A stretch of DNA of 64,000 nt. Source: JBCCXZ01 sp965228005 (lineage in GTDB: Bacteria > Planctomycetota > Planctomycetia > Pirellulales > Lacipirellulaceae). The DNA lies in the NCBI GenBank assembly GCA_965228005.1, contig CBDDGV010000001.1:682001-746000 (forward strand), read 5' to 3'. Every line of letters starts with the position of its first letter. The stretch's first letter is position 1. The notes beneath the pieces are model-generated. The model saw nothing but the letters and a program-made list of their open reading frames with translations. It had not been told where the DNA came from and made no database searches. Both the position numbers and the translations under genes were made by a program. Of this stretch, positions 42,206 to 52,030 are shown in pieces.

Positions 42206-43144
42206 GTGTCTCTCAGCTTGGCAACCGCAACTGCCAACGCCGCCAGCGGCCCGGCCTCGCCCTCACTGGGGCGTCGGCTGGAATCCGTCATCCACGCCCT
42301 GCTTGTCGGGAGCGCGGCGATCTCGATCTTCATCACAATCGGCATCGTCCTGGTGCTGCTCGTGGAGTCGCTGAAGTTCTTCCAGGAAGTCTCCCTCGTC
42401 GAGTTCCTGACCGGGACCAAATGGACGCCGCTCTTGGAACCGAAGCACTACGGCATCCTGCCGCTGGTGTGCGGGACACTCCTGGTGGCGGGCGGCTCGG
42501 CGTTGATCGCGGTCCCCCTCGGATTGGGCACGGCGGTCTATCTCAGCGAGTACGCCTCGCCGATGGTGCGCGACATCGTCAAGCCGCTGCTGGAGGTGCT
42601 CGCGGGCATCCCGTCGGTCGTCTACGGCTACCTGGCCGTGGTCGTCGTCTCGCCGATCGTGAGGTATCTGTTCCCGTCGGCGGGGCTGTTCAACGCGCTC
42701 AACGCCTGCGTGGTCGTGGGGATCATGATCCTGCCGATGATCGTCTCGCTGAGCGAAGACGTGCTCCGCTCGGTGCCCCGGTCGCTGCGGGAAGCGGGCT
42801 ACGCACTGGGGGCGAACAAGTTCGACGTGACGGTAGGGATCGTCATCCCCGCCGCGTTCTCGGGCGTGGTGGCCTCGTTCTTGTTGGCGATCTCGCGGGC
42901 GATCGGAGAGACGATGGCGGTGTCTCTCGCAGCGGGAAGGACCCCGAAGATGACGCTCAACCCGCTCGAGAGCGTGCAGACGATGACCTCCTACATGGTG
43001 CAGGTGAGCCAGGGTGACACGCCGGCCGATTCGCCGGAGTACCTGGCCATCTTTGCGGTTGGGCTGTCGCTGTTCGTCTTGACGCTCGCGATGAACCTGG
43101 TGGCCCAGTGGATCCTGCGCCGCGTGCGGGAGCAGTACGAATGA
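42206..43144 (+). CDS. pstC: Phosphate ABC transporter permease PstC
   Basis: A 312-residue inner-membrane permease with six helices. Family blocks: KFFQEVSLVEFLTGTKWTPL, LGLGTAVYLSEYAS, LAGIPSVVYGYLA, and the EAA-type loop SLREAGYALGANKFDV with AISRAIGETMAVSLAAG. It forms the channel with PstA. The start is uncertain: GTG 42206 or TTG 42218 gives a normal cytoplasmic N-terminus, while the frame is open to TTG 42041 with an Arg-rich extension of 55 residues. Its stop overlaps the pstA ATG (ATGA). Confidence 0.93.
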   Translation: MSLSLATATANAASGPASPSLGRRLESVIHALLVGSAAISIFITIGIVLVLLVESLKFFQEVSLVEFLTGTKWTPLLEPKHYGILPLVCGTLLVAGGSALIAVPLGLGTAVYLSEYASPMVRDIVKPLLEVLAGIPSVVYGYLAVVVVSPIVRYLFPSAGLFNALNACVVVGIMILPMIVSLSEDVLRSVPRSLREAGYALGANKFDVTVGIVIPAAFSGVVASFLLAISRAIGETMAVSLAAGRTPKMTLNPLESVQTMTSYMVQVSQGDTPADSPEYLAIFAVGLSLFVLTLAMNLVAQWILRRVREQYE

Positions 43145-44025
43145 GCCTCGCGGAGCACTCCAACGGCCGGCCCTACGCCAGGGCTGTTTCCAGGCTGTTC
43201 GCCGCCGCGTGCGGCGGGTGCACGCTGCTCTGCGTACTGACCTTGGTCTTCCTGCTGTGGAACATCCTGGCCTACGGGTGGGGGATGCTCTCCTGGGACT
43301 TCCTGACCAGCTTCCCGTCGCGGTTCCCGGAGAAGTCGGGGATCTACGGCGCCCTCGTCGGCAGCCTGTATCTGATCGGCCTGACGACCTTGTTCGCGGT
43401 GCCGGTCGGCGTCGGGGCGGCGATCTACCTGGAGGAGTTCGCCCCGCCGAGCCGTTGGCGGAGCTTTGTGCAGACCAACATCGCCAACCTGGCCGGCGTG
43501 CCGTCGATCGTGTACGGCATCCTGGGCCTCGGGCTGATCGTGCGGACTCTCGGCATGGGTCGCAGCGTCGTCTCCGGCGCCCTAACCCTCACGCTGGTGG
43601 TGCTGCCGATCGTCATCCTCGCCGCGCAAGAAGCGCTCCGCGCGGTGCCGCGTTCCATCCGACAGGCGTCGTTCGCGCTGGGAGCGACCCAGTGGCAGAC
43701 GGTGTGGCACCAGCTGCTGCCGGCTGCGGCCCCGGGCATCATGACCGGGGTGATCTTGGCACTCTCCCGGGCGCTGGGCGAGGCGGCTCCGTTGGTGGCG
43801 CTGGGATCGGCAACCTATGTAGGGTTCGTGCCGACGATCCAGACGCTCTTCGTCGACGACTTCAGCGCGATGCCGATGCAGATCTTCTTCTGGACCGACG
43901 AGCCGAAGCAGGTTTTTCACGAGATCGCCGCCGCGGGCATCGTGGTGCTGCTGACGGTGCTGATCTCGATGAACGCCGTAGCGGTGCTGATCCGCTACCG
44001 GTTTAGCAAGCGGGTTCGCTGGTAG
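43141..44025 (+). CDS. pstA: Phosphate ABC transporter permease PstA
   Basis: A 294-residue permease pairing with PstC. Six hydrophobic segments; blocks include GIYGALVGSLYLIGLTTLF, GVGAAIYLEEFAP, NLAGVPSIVYGILGL and the EAA loop RSIRQASFALGATQWQTVW, then ALSRALGEAAPLVALG. The ATGA overlap with pstC enforces coupled synthesis. pstB follows after 29 bp. Confidence 0.95.
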   Translation: MSLAEHSNGRPYARAVSRLFAAACGGCTLLCVLTLVFLLWNILAYGWGMLSWDFLTSFPSRFPEKSGIYGALVGSLYLIGLTTLFAVPVGVGAAIYLEEFAPPSRWRSFVQTNIANLAGVPSIVYGILGLGLIVRTLGMGRSVVSGALTLTLVVLPIVILAAQEALRAVPRSIRQASFALGATQWQTVWHQLLPAAAPGIMTGVILALSRALGEAAPLVALGSATYVGFVPTIQTLFVDDFSAMPMQIFFWTDEPKQVFHEIAAAGIVVLLTVLISMNAVAVLIRYRFSKRVRW

Positions 44026-44054
44026 ATACTCACGTCATCCGAAACTGACCAGAC

Positions 44055-44888
<834 letters not shown>

Positions 44889-44931
44889 ACGGGGCGGCCG
44901 CCCCGACGAGGCCCACACACGCAGGACGAGC

Positions 44932-45636
44932 ATGTCGAGACACCTGCACCGGGATATCGAATCGCTAGAGCAAGAACTCCTGGCCCAATCGGCCGTGGTG
45001 GAGCAGATGATCTACCGCGCGGCGCGTTCGCTGAGCGAGCCGAACTCGGAGCTGCTCCAGGAAATGCTGCTCGACGAAGACCGCGTCAACCGCTGCGAGG
45101 TGGAAATCGAAGAAGACTGCCTGAAGCTGCTGGCGCTGCACCAGCCGGTGGCCGTCGACCTGCGGCGGGTGACGACCGTGCAGAAGATCAACGGCGACCT
45201 CGAGCGGGTGGCCGACCTGGCCGTGAGCATCAGCGAGCGGACCAAGCACCTCGCCGAGCACCCCGGGGCGACCACGCCCGAGGGCATCTACGACATGGTC
45301 GAGCTGGCGGTGGCGATGGTGCGGAGCGCGATCGACGCCTTCGTGAGGCTCGACGTCGACGCGGCACGCGCGGTGCAGCGGACCGACCGCTCGGTCGACG
45401 ACCTGCACCGCTCGGTGATCAGTGAACTCGGCGAGGCGGTGGATGGCGGCGAGATGCGATTCTCGCCGGCGCTCGACCTGTTCTCGGTTTCGCGTTGCGT
45501 GGAGCGGATCGCCGACCACGCGACGAATATTGCAGAAGACGTGATTTACTTAGTGGACGGTGAGATCGCCAGGCACCGTCCGCCTACCTGGACCGCGGGT
45601 ACCGAGGCTGAACCATGGCAAAAGCCCGAATTCTGA
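44932..45636 (+). CDS. phoU: Phosphate signalling complex protein PhoU
   Basis: A 234-residue all-helical protein with two PhoU repeats. The acidic metal-binding-type motifs are in EVEIEEDCLKLLALHQPVAVDLR (first) and DLHRSVISEL with RCVERIADHATNIAEDVIYL (second). It links PstSCAB transport state to PhoR. The start is ATG 44932, preceded by AGGACGAG. Its 3' end overlaps phoB by 22 bp. Confidence 0.95.
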   Translation: MSRHLHRDIESLEQELLAQSAVVEQMIYRAARSLSEPNSELLQEMLLDEDRVNRCEVEIEEDCLKLLALHQPVAVDLRRVTTVQKINGDLERVADLAVSISERTKHLAEHPGATTPEGIYDMVELAVAMVRSAIDAFVRLDVDAARAVQRTDRSVDDLHRSVISELGEAVDGGEMRFSPALDLFSVSRCVERIADHATNIAEDVIYLVDGEIARHRPPTWTAGTEAEPWQKPEF

Positions 45637-46316
45637 TCGTCGAAGACGACCCCTCGCTCGCCGAGGTGCTGGACTACAACCTCCGCCAGGAGGGCTACGA
45701 GACGCATGTTGCCCGGGACGGGCAGCAGGGGTTGCGGGACGTGCGTCTGCACTGCCCCGATCTCGTGATCCTGGACCTCATGCTGCCCATGATCGACGGG
45801 CTGGAGGTCTGCCGGCTGCTGCGGGCCGACCCCAGCACTCAGGACCTGCTGGTGCTGATGCTCACCGCCCGCTCAGAGGAGTCCGACGAGCTGGTCGGCT
45901 TCTCGGTGGGGGCGGACGACTACGTCACGAAGCCGTTCAGCGTGAAGGTGCTCCTGCAGCGGCTCAACGCGCTGATCCGCCGCAAAGACCAAGGCGCCGC
46001 CGACCGCGACGTGATCGTCAGCCAGGGCATCATGATCGACCGCCGCCGGCACCGGGCCACCGCGGGCGACGCCCCGCTGGACCTCACGCCGAGCGAGTTC
46101 GGCCTGCTCGCCGCGCTGGTGCGTCAGCCGGGCCGGGCGTTCTCACGGGCGGAGCTGATCGACGTAGCGCTGGGCGACGACGCAATCGTGCTGGAGCGGA
46201 CAATCGACGTGCACATCCGCGCGTTGCGGAAGAAGCTCGGCTCGCACGCCGACCTGATCCAGACCGTCCGAGGAATCGGCTACCGCTTCCGCGACCCGAC
46301 TGACGTGGCGGTCTGA
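45615..46316 (+). CDS. phoB: OmpR-type response regulator, PhoB type
   Basis: This 233-residue protein has a receiver domain with Asp11/Asp12, phospho-acceptor Asp54 (VILDLMLPMIDG) and Lys in TKPF. The C-terminal winged-helix DNA-binding domain runs from about 140 to 228 (LDLTPSEFGLLAALVRQPGRAF, VDVHIRALRKKLG, IQTVRGIGYRF). Position at the end of pstCAB-phoU, with a PhoR-like kinase upstream, supports PhoB. It overlaps phoU by 22 bp and, tail to tail, the lipoprotein gene by 37 bp. Confidence 0.93.
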   Translation: MAKARILIVEDDPSLAEVLDYNLRQEGYETHVARDGQQGLRDVRLHCPDLVILDLMLPMIDGLEVCRLLRADPSTQDLLVLMLTARSEESDELVGFSVGADDYVTKPFSVKVLLQRLNALIRRKDQGAADRDVIVSQGIMIDRRRHRATAGDAPLDLTPSEFGLLAALVRQPGRAFSRAELIDVALGDDAIVLERTIDVHIRALRKKLGSHADLIQTVRGIGYRFRDPTDVAV

Positions 46317-47227
46317 GCCGCCTTGACCGGCGGCAGCGACGCAAGTTCCGGCTCGCCCTGCGGCTCGGGGGGAACGACCTCCTCGGTCGGGTCGTAGTCC
46401 GGGGGTCCAACCGGCGTGGGGCAGCGGCCGCAGCAGTTCACGAAGACGCTGTTCTGGAAGCCGCAGGGGATGCTCGGGCAGCGGATGGTCCTGTAGTACC
46501 ACCGCATGACCTCAACGTGGTTCGAGACGCTCAGATCGACAATGCCGCGCACAGGCGTGGGGCCGCGAACGATGAAGTTCCGCACACCCGGGTATCCGGC
46601 GTGGGCGCCGTAGCCGCTGACCCGCGGGGCCCAGTAGTTCTCCACCACGCGGGCGTGCCGGTGGGCCCGGAGCTTGCAGAAGATCTCCTCGTGCAGCGAC
46701 TCGGGCGGGTCGAGCAGCGTCAGCTGGGCCATCGGACCCAGGTCGCGGAGGCAGACGGCGGCCTGCGCGGCGGCGAGCGTGCCGAGGCTGTGGGCCACGA
46801 TCTGCGTGCGGCAGGGCTCGACGCCCCGGGCGCGGAGGGCCGAGGCCATCATCCGGCCCTGGCAACGGCCGATGCGGAAGGGCTCTTCGTTGAATGGCGA
46901 GACCCGCACGGCGTTCCAGTCCCAGGAGAGCAGGTTGTAGCTGTCGCCGCAGCGGCAGCGGAGCGCGGCCGCGGAGGACGGCCCAAAAGTGGTCCGTATC
47001 TTGTTGGGCAACGGGTTCCAGCCGTGCGTGAAGACGATCGTCGGCTTCGCCGGGTCGATGGGGTCGCAGGGGTGGGCGCCGCAGGAGTAGTTCAGCAGGA
47101 CGCCCTTCCGGCCGTTGCCGCCCTTCTGGAGGATGGCGTCGTTGAGGCCGCAGCCGGTGAGGACGGCCGCGAGCAGTACGCACGCAACGGTCTTGCAGAG
47201 GGACTGCTTGCAGAGAGCGGGCTTCAT
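46280..47227 (-). CDS. Lipoprotein with alpha/beta-hydrolase (lipase-like) fold
   Basis: A 315-residue protein with a lipobox LTGC (Cys26) and an alpha/beta-hydrolase core. HGW at 68-70 is the oxyanion strand, Ser147 in AHSLGT is the nucleophile elbow, LLDPPES at about 170 is a candidate acid, and a His in SNHVEVMRWYY is a candidate base. Many Cys residues (CSCGAHPCD, CRCGDSYN) suggest disulphides. The Pro/Glu-rich C-terminus overlaps the end of phoB by 37 bp on the other strand. The substrate (lipid or ester) is unknown. ATG 47227 was chosen over TTG 47242. Confidence 0.85.
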   Translation of the reverse strand: MKPALCKQSLCKTVACVLLAAVLTGCGLNDAILQKGGNGRKGVLLNYSCGAHPCDPIDPAKPTIVFTHGWNPLPNKIRTTFGPSSAAALRCRCGDSYNLLSWDWNAVRVSPFNEEPFRIGRCQGRMMASALRARGVEPCRTQIVAHSLGTLAAAQAAVCLRDLGPMAQLTLLDPPESLHEEIFCKLRAHRHARVVENYWAPRVSGYGAHAGYPGVRNFIVRGPTPVRGIVDLSVSNHVEVMRWYYRTIRCPSIPCGFQNSVFVNCCGRCPTPVGPPDYDPTEEVVPPEPQGEPELASLPPVKAAQTATSVGSRKR

Positions 47228-47395
47228 CCGTGACGCCGTCAAACTGGTGGGCTTGTGCCGCCTGTGCGGGGCGACCTTGCGGGTGGGGCGGAGTCTGGCG
47301 CCTTGCCCGCTCCGCGGACCCGGTCAGCTGCGTGGACTCCTATCCGCGTTATCGACCCGCGGCCGCGTTGGCCTGAAGCGTTCGGTCGGGCAATC

Positions 47396-48133
47396 CTATG
47401 CCAGTCGCTCGCTGATAGGGCTGACCACTACCCGCGGGTCGGACATGCGGTTCTCAAACGGCGGGTCGTCGGTGCTTTCGATGCTCCAATCGAAACCCAA
47501 CCGCCGCGCGAGCCGCTCCGCGATCTGCGGCATCGCCCACCCCGGGTTGCCTTCCAGGTGGTAAACGCCCGAAGCTTCGCCCTGCATCAATCGGATCAGT
47601 GCATCGGCGGTGTCGGGGAGGAAAGCGGTGCTGGGGGTCCAGTTGCGGTTGAGCCGGATGACGCCCTGCTCGTCGCGCTGGTTGGCGAGGTAGTCGACCA
47701 TGTTGTTTGAGCCGGGGGCGTCGCCGATCTGCCAGCCCAGCCGTGCGATGATCGCATCGGTGCAGGCGGCGTGGACGAGCCGCTCGCACTCGCGTTTGTA
47801 CCGGCCGTAGTCGTCCTCGGCGCCGGGCTGCTGTTCCGGGCCAATCGGCGACGGGCCGTTGCCCGAGAAGACGGACACCGAGCTGGTAAACAACAGCCTG
47901 AAACCCTGCGCTTGGCAGGCGCGGGCGATCGAGCCGGCCCACTCGGGCGGGCCGGTGGCGAGGTGGCAGACCCAATCGGGAGCCGTTTTCCGAAGAAAAC
48001 CGTCACCGGCCTCGGGGTCGTCGGCGGGCGTTTCGCCGCGGTCCCAGCGGACGACCTCCGCACCCGCAGACCGCAGCGTGTCGGCCAGCACGGGCGCCAC
48101 GGTTCCGTTCAGGCCGGTCAGGACGACGCGCAC
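47396..48133 (-). CDS. NAD-dependent epimerase/dehydratase-family (RmlD-like) protein
   Basis: A 245-residue extended-SDR protein. The Rossmann motif is TGLNGTVAP at 6-14, Ser85 lies in LFTSSVSVF, and the YGRYK motif at 109-113 gives the catalytic Tyr and Lys. It is short for a sugar-nucleotide epimerase and closest in layout to RmlD-like reductases or related small members. The substrate is unknown. A hairpin with poly-U (minus strand) ends 46 bp before its start. Confidence 0.85.
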   Translation of the reverse strand: MRVVLTGLNGTVAPVLADTLRSAGAEVVRWDRGETPADDPEAGDGFLRKTAPDWVCHLATGPPEWAGSIARACQAQGFRLLFTSSVSVFSGNGPSPIGPEQQPGAEDDYGRYKRECERLVHAACTDAIIARLGWQIGDAPGSNNMVDYLANQRDEQGVIRLNRNWTPSTAFLPDTADALIRLMQGEASGVYHLEGNPGWAMPQIAERLARRLGFDWSIESTDDPPFENRMSDPRVVVSPISERLA

Positions 48134-48182
48134 GCGGGCTCACTCGGATCAAGAGAAGTGGGTTGGGAAGTAGAAAGAAAAA

Positions 48183-48262
48183 AGCCGACAGCCCCACCGT
48201 CCATTTGCTTGTCCGTCGCGCAATCACCCTCCATTTGAGGCTCCTCGCGCGAGCTGTCGGCT
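48183..48262 (-). ncRNA. Candidate structured RNA/terminator with tandem GGA-containing repeats
   Basis: Read on the minus strand, AGCCGACAGC (48262-48253) and GCTGTCGGCT (48192-48183) form a perfect 10-bp stem followed by TTTTTT. The 60-nt loop consists of two imperfect direct repeats of about 29-30 nt, each with a GCGCGA start and an AAATGGA-GGTG end, giving four GGA triplets in all. It lies 75 bp after the PLP-enzyme stop and before the epimerase start. It could be the terminator of the upstream gene, an attenuator, or a small RNA. Confidence 0.35.
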
Positions 48263-48336
48263 CTTGAGAGCTTCTCACAACCGCCTGCAGAACCTGCGTG
48301 CGGAGTGTGAGTGTTCCGATGAGTACCGCATTATAC

Positions 48337-49338
48337 TCACACCGCCGTCAGCTGGTCGACATAAGCGTGCAGAGCCGACTCGTCGCCGGTATGCCAGTAG
48401 AGGACGGTTTGGCCCGCTTCGAACTCGCCTCTGCGGACGAGGTCGACGAGGGCGCCGACGCCGCGGCCGCTGTAGACGGGGCCCGTTAGGATGCCTTCGG
48501 TCGCGGCCAGCAGGCGGATGGCGTTGCGTTCGTGGTCGCCCACCACGCCGTAGCCGCCGCCGAGGTAGTCGCAGTTGATGTGGAGCTCGTCTGCGGCAAT
48601 CCGCTCGGGCCGGCCGAGCAGCTCGGCGGCGCCGTTGGCAACGCTGGACACCTCTTCGAGGAAGGCCCGGTCGTCGGGCTCGACGTCGACGCTGATCGCC
48701 AGGACGCGCCCCGCAAAGCCGGTGAGCTTGGCGCCAATCGCGAGGCCGGCCTGGGTGCCGCCGGAGCTGGTGGGGAACACGATCGTGTCGACCGTCTCGC
48801 CCGCTGCGGCGAGCTGCTCGGTCAGCTCGATCATCGCCAGGATGTAGCCAAGCGAACCGACGGCGTTCGAGCCGCCGATGGGGATGACATACGTGCGCCG
48901 GCCTTCCGAACGGAGCTGTTCGGCGACCCGTTCCATGGTGGCGTTGCGTTCGGGTTTGGGCGTCCAGTGGATGTGGGCGCCGAGGAGGTCGTCGAGCAGA
49001 AGGTTGCCCTCGCGGCGGGCGGGCGGATCGCCGCCGAGGACGAGCCGGCAGTCGAGGCCGGCCTTGGCCGCGGCGGCGGCGGTCTGGCGGCAGTGGTTCG
49101 ACTGCGGGCCGCCGGCGGTGATCAGCGTGTCGGCGCCCTGCTCGACGGCGTCGGCCACCAGGAACTCCAGCTTGCGAGTCTTGTTGCCGCCGGTGGCCAG
49201 GCCGGTGAGGTCGTCGCGCTTGATCAAGAGCCGCGGACCGCCGAGTTCTGCGGAGAGCCGCGGCAGCTCGTGCAAGGGCGTCGGCAGATTGGCGAGGCGC
49301 ACTCGCGGCAGGCGGTCGATGGCTTCGGTGGGACTCAT
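48337..49338 (-). CDS. D-cysteine desulfhydrase / ACC deaminase family PLP enzyme
   Basis: A 333-residue fold-type II PLP enzyme. The PLP Lys is Lys53 in GGNKTRK, with LLIKRDDLTG just before it. Other blocks are AGGPQSNHCRQTAAAA, IPIGGSNAVGSLGY and FPTSSGGTQAGLA (the phosphate-binding loop region). The family covers D-cysteine desulfhydrase, 1-aminocyclopropane-1-carboxylate deaminase and L-cysteate lyase, and the substrate is not settled by sequence alone. ATG 49338 was chosen; the frame is open for 28 more codons with no family match. Confidence 0.9.
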   Translation of the reverse strand: MSPTEAIDRLPRVRLANLPTPLHELPRLSAELGGPRLLIKRDDLTGLATGGNKTRKLEFLVADAVEQGADTLITAGGPQSNHCRQTAAAAAKAGLDCRLVLGGDPPARREGNLLLDDLLGAHIHWTPKPERNATMERVAEQLRSEGRRTYVIPIGGSNAVGSLGYILAMIELTEQLAAAGETVDTIVFPTSSGGTQAGLAIGAKLTGFAGRVLAISVDVEPDDRAFLEEVSSVANGAAELLGRPERIAADELHINCDYLGGGYGVVGDHERNAIRLLAATEGILTGPVYSGRGVGALVDLVRRGEFEAGQTVLYWHTGDESALHAYVDQLTAV

Positions 49339-49470
49339 CGTGCAACGGGTTTCGTTGGGGGTTGTTGGCGGCGGGTTGTTGGCTGCTGGGACGGCGGTCG
49401 GTATTTTCTTTGGTGAGACCATTCTGGGTGAAACGCGTCACCCGCAACAGCCCCGCCCCGTGAGGCCCGC

Positions 49471-50166
49471 ATGGCCAAGCAACGTTTCCCCGGGTTCCCG
49501 CTCGGGCTGCTCCACTTCCTCAGCGACCTGTCGAAGAACAACAACCGGAAGTGGTTCGAGGCCAACAAGCCCCGCTACGAGGAAGACCTACTCGGGCCGG
49601 CGCTCGCGTTCATCGAGGCGATGTCCGAGCCGCTGGGCAAGATCTCGCCGCACTTCCTGGCCGTGCCAAAGAAGTCGGGCGGCTCGCTGATGCGGATCTA
49701 CCGCGACGTGCGGTTCTCGAAAGACAAGCGGCCCTACAAGACGAACGTGGGGATCCACTTCCGGCACGAGGCGGGCAAGGACGTGCACGCGCCGGGGTAC
49801 TATTTTCATATTGAGCCGGACCAGGCGTTTGTCGGCGCCGGCATCTGGCGGCCCGAGAGCGGAGCCTTGGGCAACATCCGCAAGGCGATCGACAAGCGGA
49901 GCACCGAGTGGAAGCGGGCGAAGAACGGCAAGGCGTTCCGCGACCGGTTCGAGCTCCACGGCGAGAGCCTCAAGCGGCCACCGAAGGGCTACGACGCCGA
50001 GCACCCGCTCATCGAGGACCTCAAGCGGAAGGACCACATCGGCATGTACGTGATCGACCACGACGTGCTGATGGGTCCGGATTGCGTGAAGGAGTGCGTG
50101 GCGGCGATGCGCTCGGCGAAGGGGTACATGGCGTTTCTGTGTGAAGCGGTTGGGGTGCCCTTTTGA
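49471..50166 (+). CDS. DUF2461 family protein
   Basis: A 231-residue cytoplasmic protein with the DUF2461 hallmarks LLHFLSDLSKNNNRKWFEANK, LMRIYRDVRFSKDKRPYKTN and GYYFHIEPDQAFVGAGIW. The family is widespread and has no assigned activity. It stands alone; a family B repeat follows 5 bp after its stop. Confidence 0.93.
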   Translation: MAKQRFPGFPLGLLHFLSDLSKNNNRKWFEANKPRYEEDLLGPALAFIEAMSEPLGKISPHFLAVPKKSGGSLMRIYRDVRFSKDKRPYKTNVGIHFRHEAGKDVHAPGYYFHIEPDQAFVGAGIWRPESGALGNIRKAIDKRSTEWKRAKNGKAFRDRFELHGESLKRPPKGYDAEHPLIEDLKRKDHIGMYVIDHDVLMGPDCVKECVAAMRSAKGYMAFLCEAVGVPF

Positions 50167-50171
50167 TTCCT

Positions 50172-50251
50172 TTGTAGGAGGCCTCTCCGAGGCCGATAGC
50201 CATCTGCCCATGTGTCCGGAATCGGCCTCAGAGAGGCCTCCTACAGAAGAG
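50172..50251. repeat. Family B element (full, two arms)
   Basis: An 80-bp element. The left arm TGTAGGAGGCCTCTCCGAGG (50174-50193) and the inverted right arm (50227-50245) both contain a GGCCTC/GAGGCC stem. The linker is about 25 bp. It fills nearly the whole gap between the DUF2461 gene and polX. Confidence 0.92.
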
Positions 50252-50286
50252 CACGATGAGAAGAACCGTTTTCGGCGGGACCAGAC

Positions 50287-52023
50287 ATGACCAACAAAGA
50301 CATCGCTGCGGTGTTCGACCAACTGGCCGACCTGCTCGAATTCCAAGACGCCAACCCGTTCCGCGTGCGGTCGTACCGCAGCGGGGCGCGGAAGATCGGC
50401 GACCTCTCGGAGCCGGTCTCGGCGGTGGTGGAAGACGAGAGCCGGTCGCTGACCGACCTGGAAGGCATCGGCAAGGCGCTCTCGGAGAAGATCGTCGAGC
50501 TGCTCACCACCGGCAGGCTGGCGGCGTTGGAGGAGTTGAAGGCGGAGGTACCTGAATCGGTCCTGGCGCTGATGCGCGTGCCGGGGATGGGTCCGAAGAA
50601 GGCGGCAGTGCTGTACAAGGAGCTGGGCATTGAGACGCTCGACGACCTCCGCGAGGCGTGCGAGGCCCACCGCGTGCAGGACCTGAAGGGGTTTGGGAAG
50701 AAGACCGAGGAGACGCTGCTGAAGGGCATCGCCGTCGCGGCGCAGGCGGACCAGCGCACCCGGTGGGCGGACGCCGACGCGGTGGCGCAGGAGCTGCTCG
50801 AGCACGTCCGTGCAGCGCCGGGCGTGGAGCAGATCGAGCTGGCCGGCAGCTACCGCCGCGGCCGCGAGACCGTGGGCGACCTCGACCTGCTGGTCGACGC
50901 CGACGACGCGGGGCCGGTGATGGACCGATTCGCCGAGTTCGGGGGCATCGAAGACACGCTCGCCCGGGGCGACACGAAGATGTCCGTCCGGCTCCGCTCC
51001 GGGATGCAGGTCGACCTGCGGGTCGTGCCGACCACGTCGTTCGGCGCGGCCCTGCAGTACTTCACCGGCTCCAAAGAACACAACGTGCACGTCCGCGGCC
51101 TGGCCAAGCAGCGGGGGCTGAAGGTGAACGAGTGGGGCGTGTTCCGCGTGGCCGACGGCGAAGAAGACGAACAAGTAGCCGGCAAGAACGAAGAGGAGGT
51201 CTACGCCGCGCTCGAGCTGCCGTGGTTCCCGCCGGAGCTGCGCGAGGCGCGGCAAGAGTTCGACCTCGCGTCGGGCGACGGCGTCCCGGAGCTGGTTTCA
51301 CTCGACGACATCCGCGGCGACCTGCACATGCACACCACCGCCACCGACGGCAAGGCGACGCTGCGGGAGATGATCGAGGCGGCCCGCGAGCGGGGCCTGG
51401 AGTACATCGCGATCACCGACCACTCGCAGCGCGTCTCGATGGCCCGGGGGCTCGACTCCGACCGGCTCCGCGCCCAGTGGGACGAGATCGACCAAGTCCG
51501 CACCGAGTACAACGACATCGTGGTGCTAAAGGGCATCGAGTGCGACATCCTCGAAAAAGGCGGCATGGACCTGCCCGACGACGTGCTGGCCGAGGCTGAC
51601 TGGGTGATCGCCAGCGTGCACTACGGCCAGAATCAGCCGCGGGAGCAGATCACCGACCGCATCCTGGGGGCGCTGGCCAACCCGCACGTGACGATCGTCG
51701 CCCACCCCACCGGCCGGCTGATCAACAAGCGCGAGGCGTACGCCGTGGACCTCGACCGGGTGATCGCCGCGGCCGCCGAGCACGGCAAGCTGCTGGAGCT
51801 GAACGCCAACCCCGCACGGCTGGACCTCGACGACGTGAACGCCGCAGCGGCCCGCGCGGCGGGGGTGCCGATTGTGATCAGCACCGACGCGCACAGCATC
51901 GACGGGTTAGAGGTGATGCGCTACGGCGTGCTGCAGGCCCGCCGGGCGGGGCTAACCGCTGGCGACGTGGCGAACGCACGCGGGTGGGCGGCGTTCTCGG
52001 AGCTGACGGGGGTCAAAGTCTGA
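50287..52023 (+). CDS. polX: DNA polymerase X / 3'-5' exonuclease PolX
   Basis: A 578-residue repair polymerase. An N-terminal helix-hairpin-helix region spans about 1-150 (RVPGMGPKKAAVLYKELG). The PolX catalytic core (about 185-315) carries GSYRRGRETVGDLDLLVDA, with the metal-binding DxD. The C-terminal PHP domain begins near 345 (DLHMHTTATDGKATL, AITDHSQRVSMARG, IVAHPTGRL). The PHP domain gives Mn-dependent 3'-5' exonuclease activity in bacterial PolX. It acts in base-excision repair. The full length matches the family. Confidence 0.96.
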   Translation: MTNKDIAAVFDQLADLLEFQDANPFRVRSYRSGARKIGDLSEPVSAVVEDESRSLTDLEGIGKALSEKIVELLTTGRLAALEELKAEVPESVLALMRVPGMGPKKAAVLYKELGIETLDDLREACEAHRVQDLKGFGKKTEETLLKGIAVAAQADQRTRWADADAVAQELLEHVRAAPGVEQIELAGSYRRGRETVGDLDLLVDADDAGPVMDRFAEFGGIEDTLARGDTKMSVRLRSGMQVDLRVVPTTSFGAALQYFTGSKEHNVHVRGLAKQRGLKVNEWGVFRVADGEEDEQVAGKNEEEVYAALELPWFPPELREARQEFDLASGDGVPELVSLDDIRGDLHMHTTATDGKATLREMIEAARERGLEYIAITDHSQRVSMARGLDSDRLRAQWDEIDQVRTEYNDIVVLKGIECDILEKGGMDLPDDVLAEADWVIASVHYGQNQPREQITDRILGALANPHVTIVAHPTGRLINKREAYAVDLDRVIAAAAEHGKLLELNANPARLDLDDVNAAAARAAGVPIVISTDAHSIDGLEVMRYGVLQARRAGLTAGDVANARGWAAFSELTGVKV

Positions 52024-52030
52024 TATCTTC

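Noticed and set aside
48275..49447. 390-codon frame on the same strand as the PLP enzyme, other phase
   Set aside because: Extremely Arg-rich; the alternative phase has the fold-type II PLP motifs including the Lys.
49588..51255. 555-codon minus-strand frame across DUF2461 and polX
   Set aside because: It reads through a family B repeat and opposes two recognised families; no motif inside.
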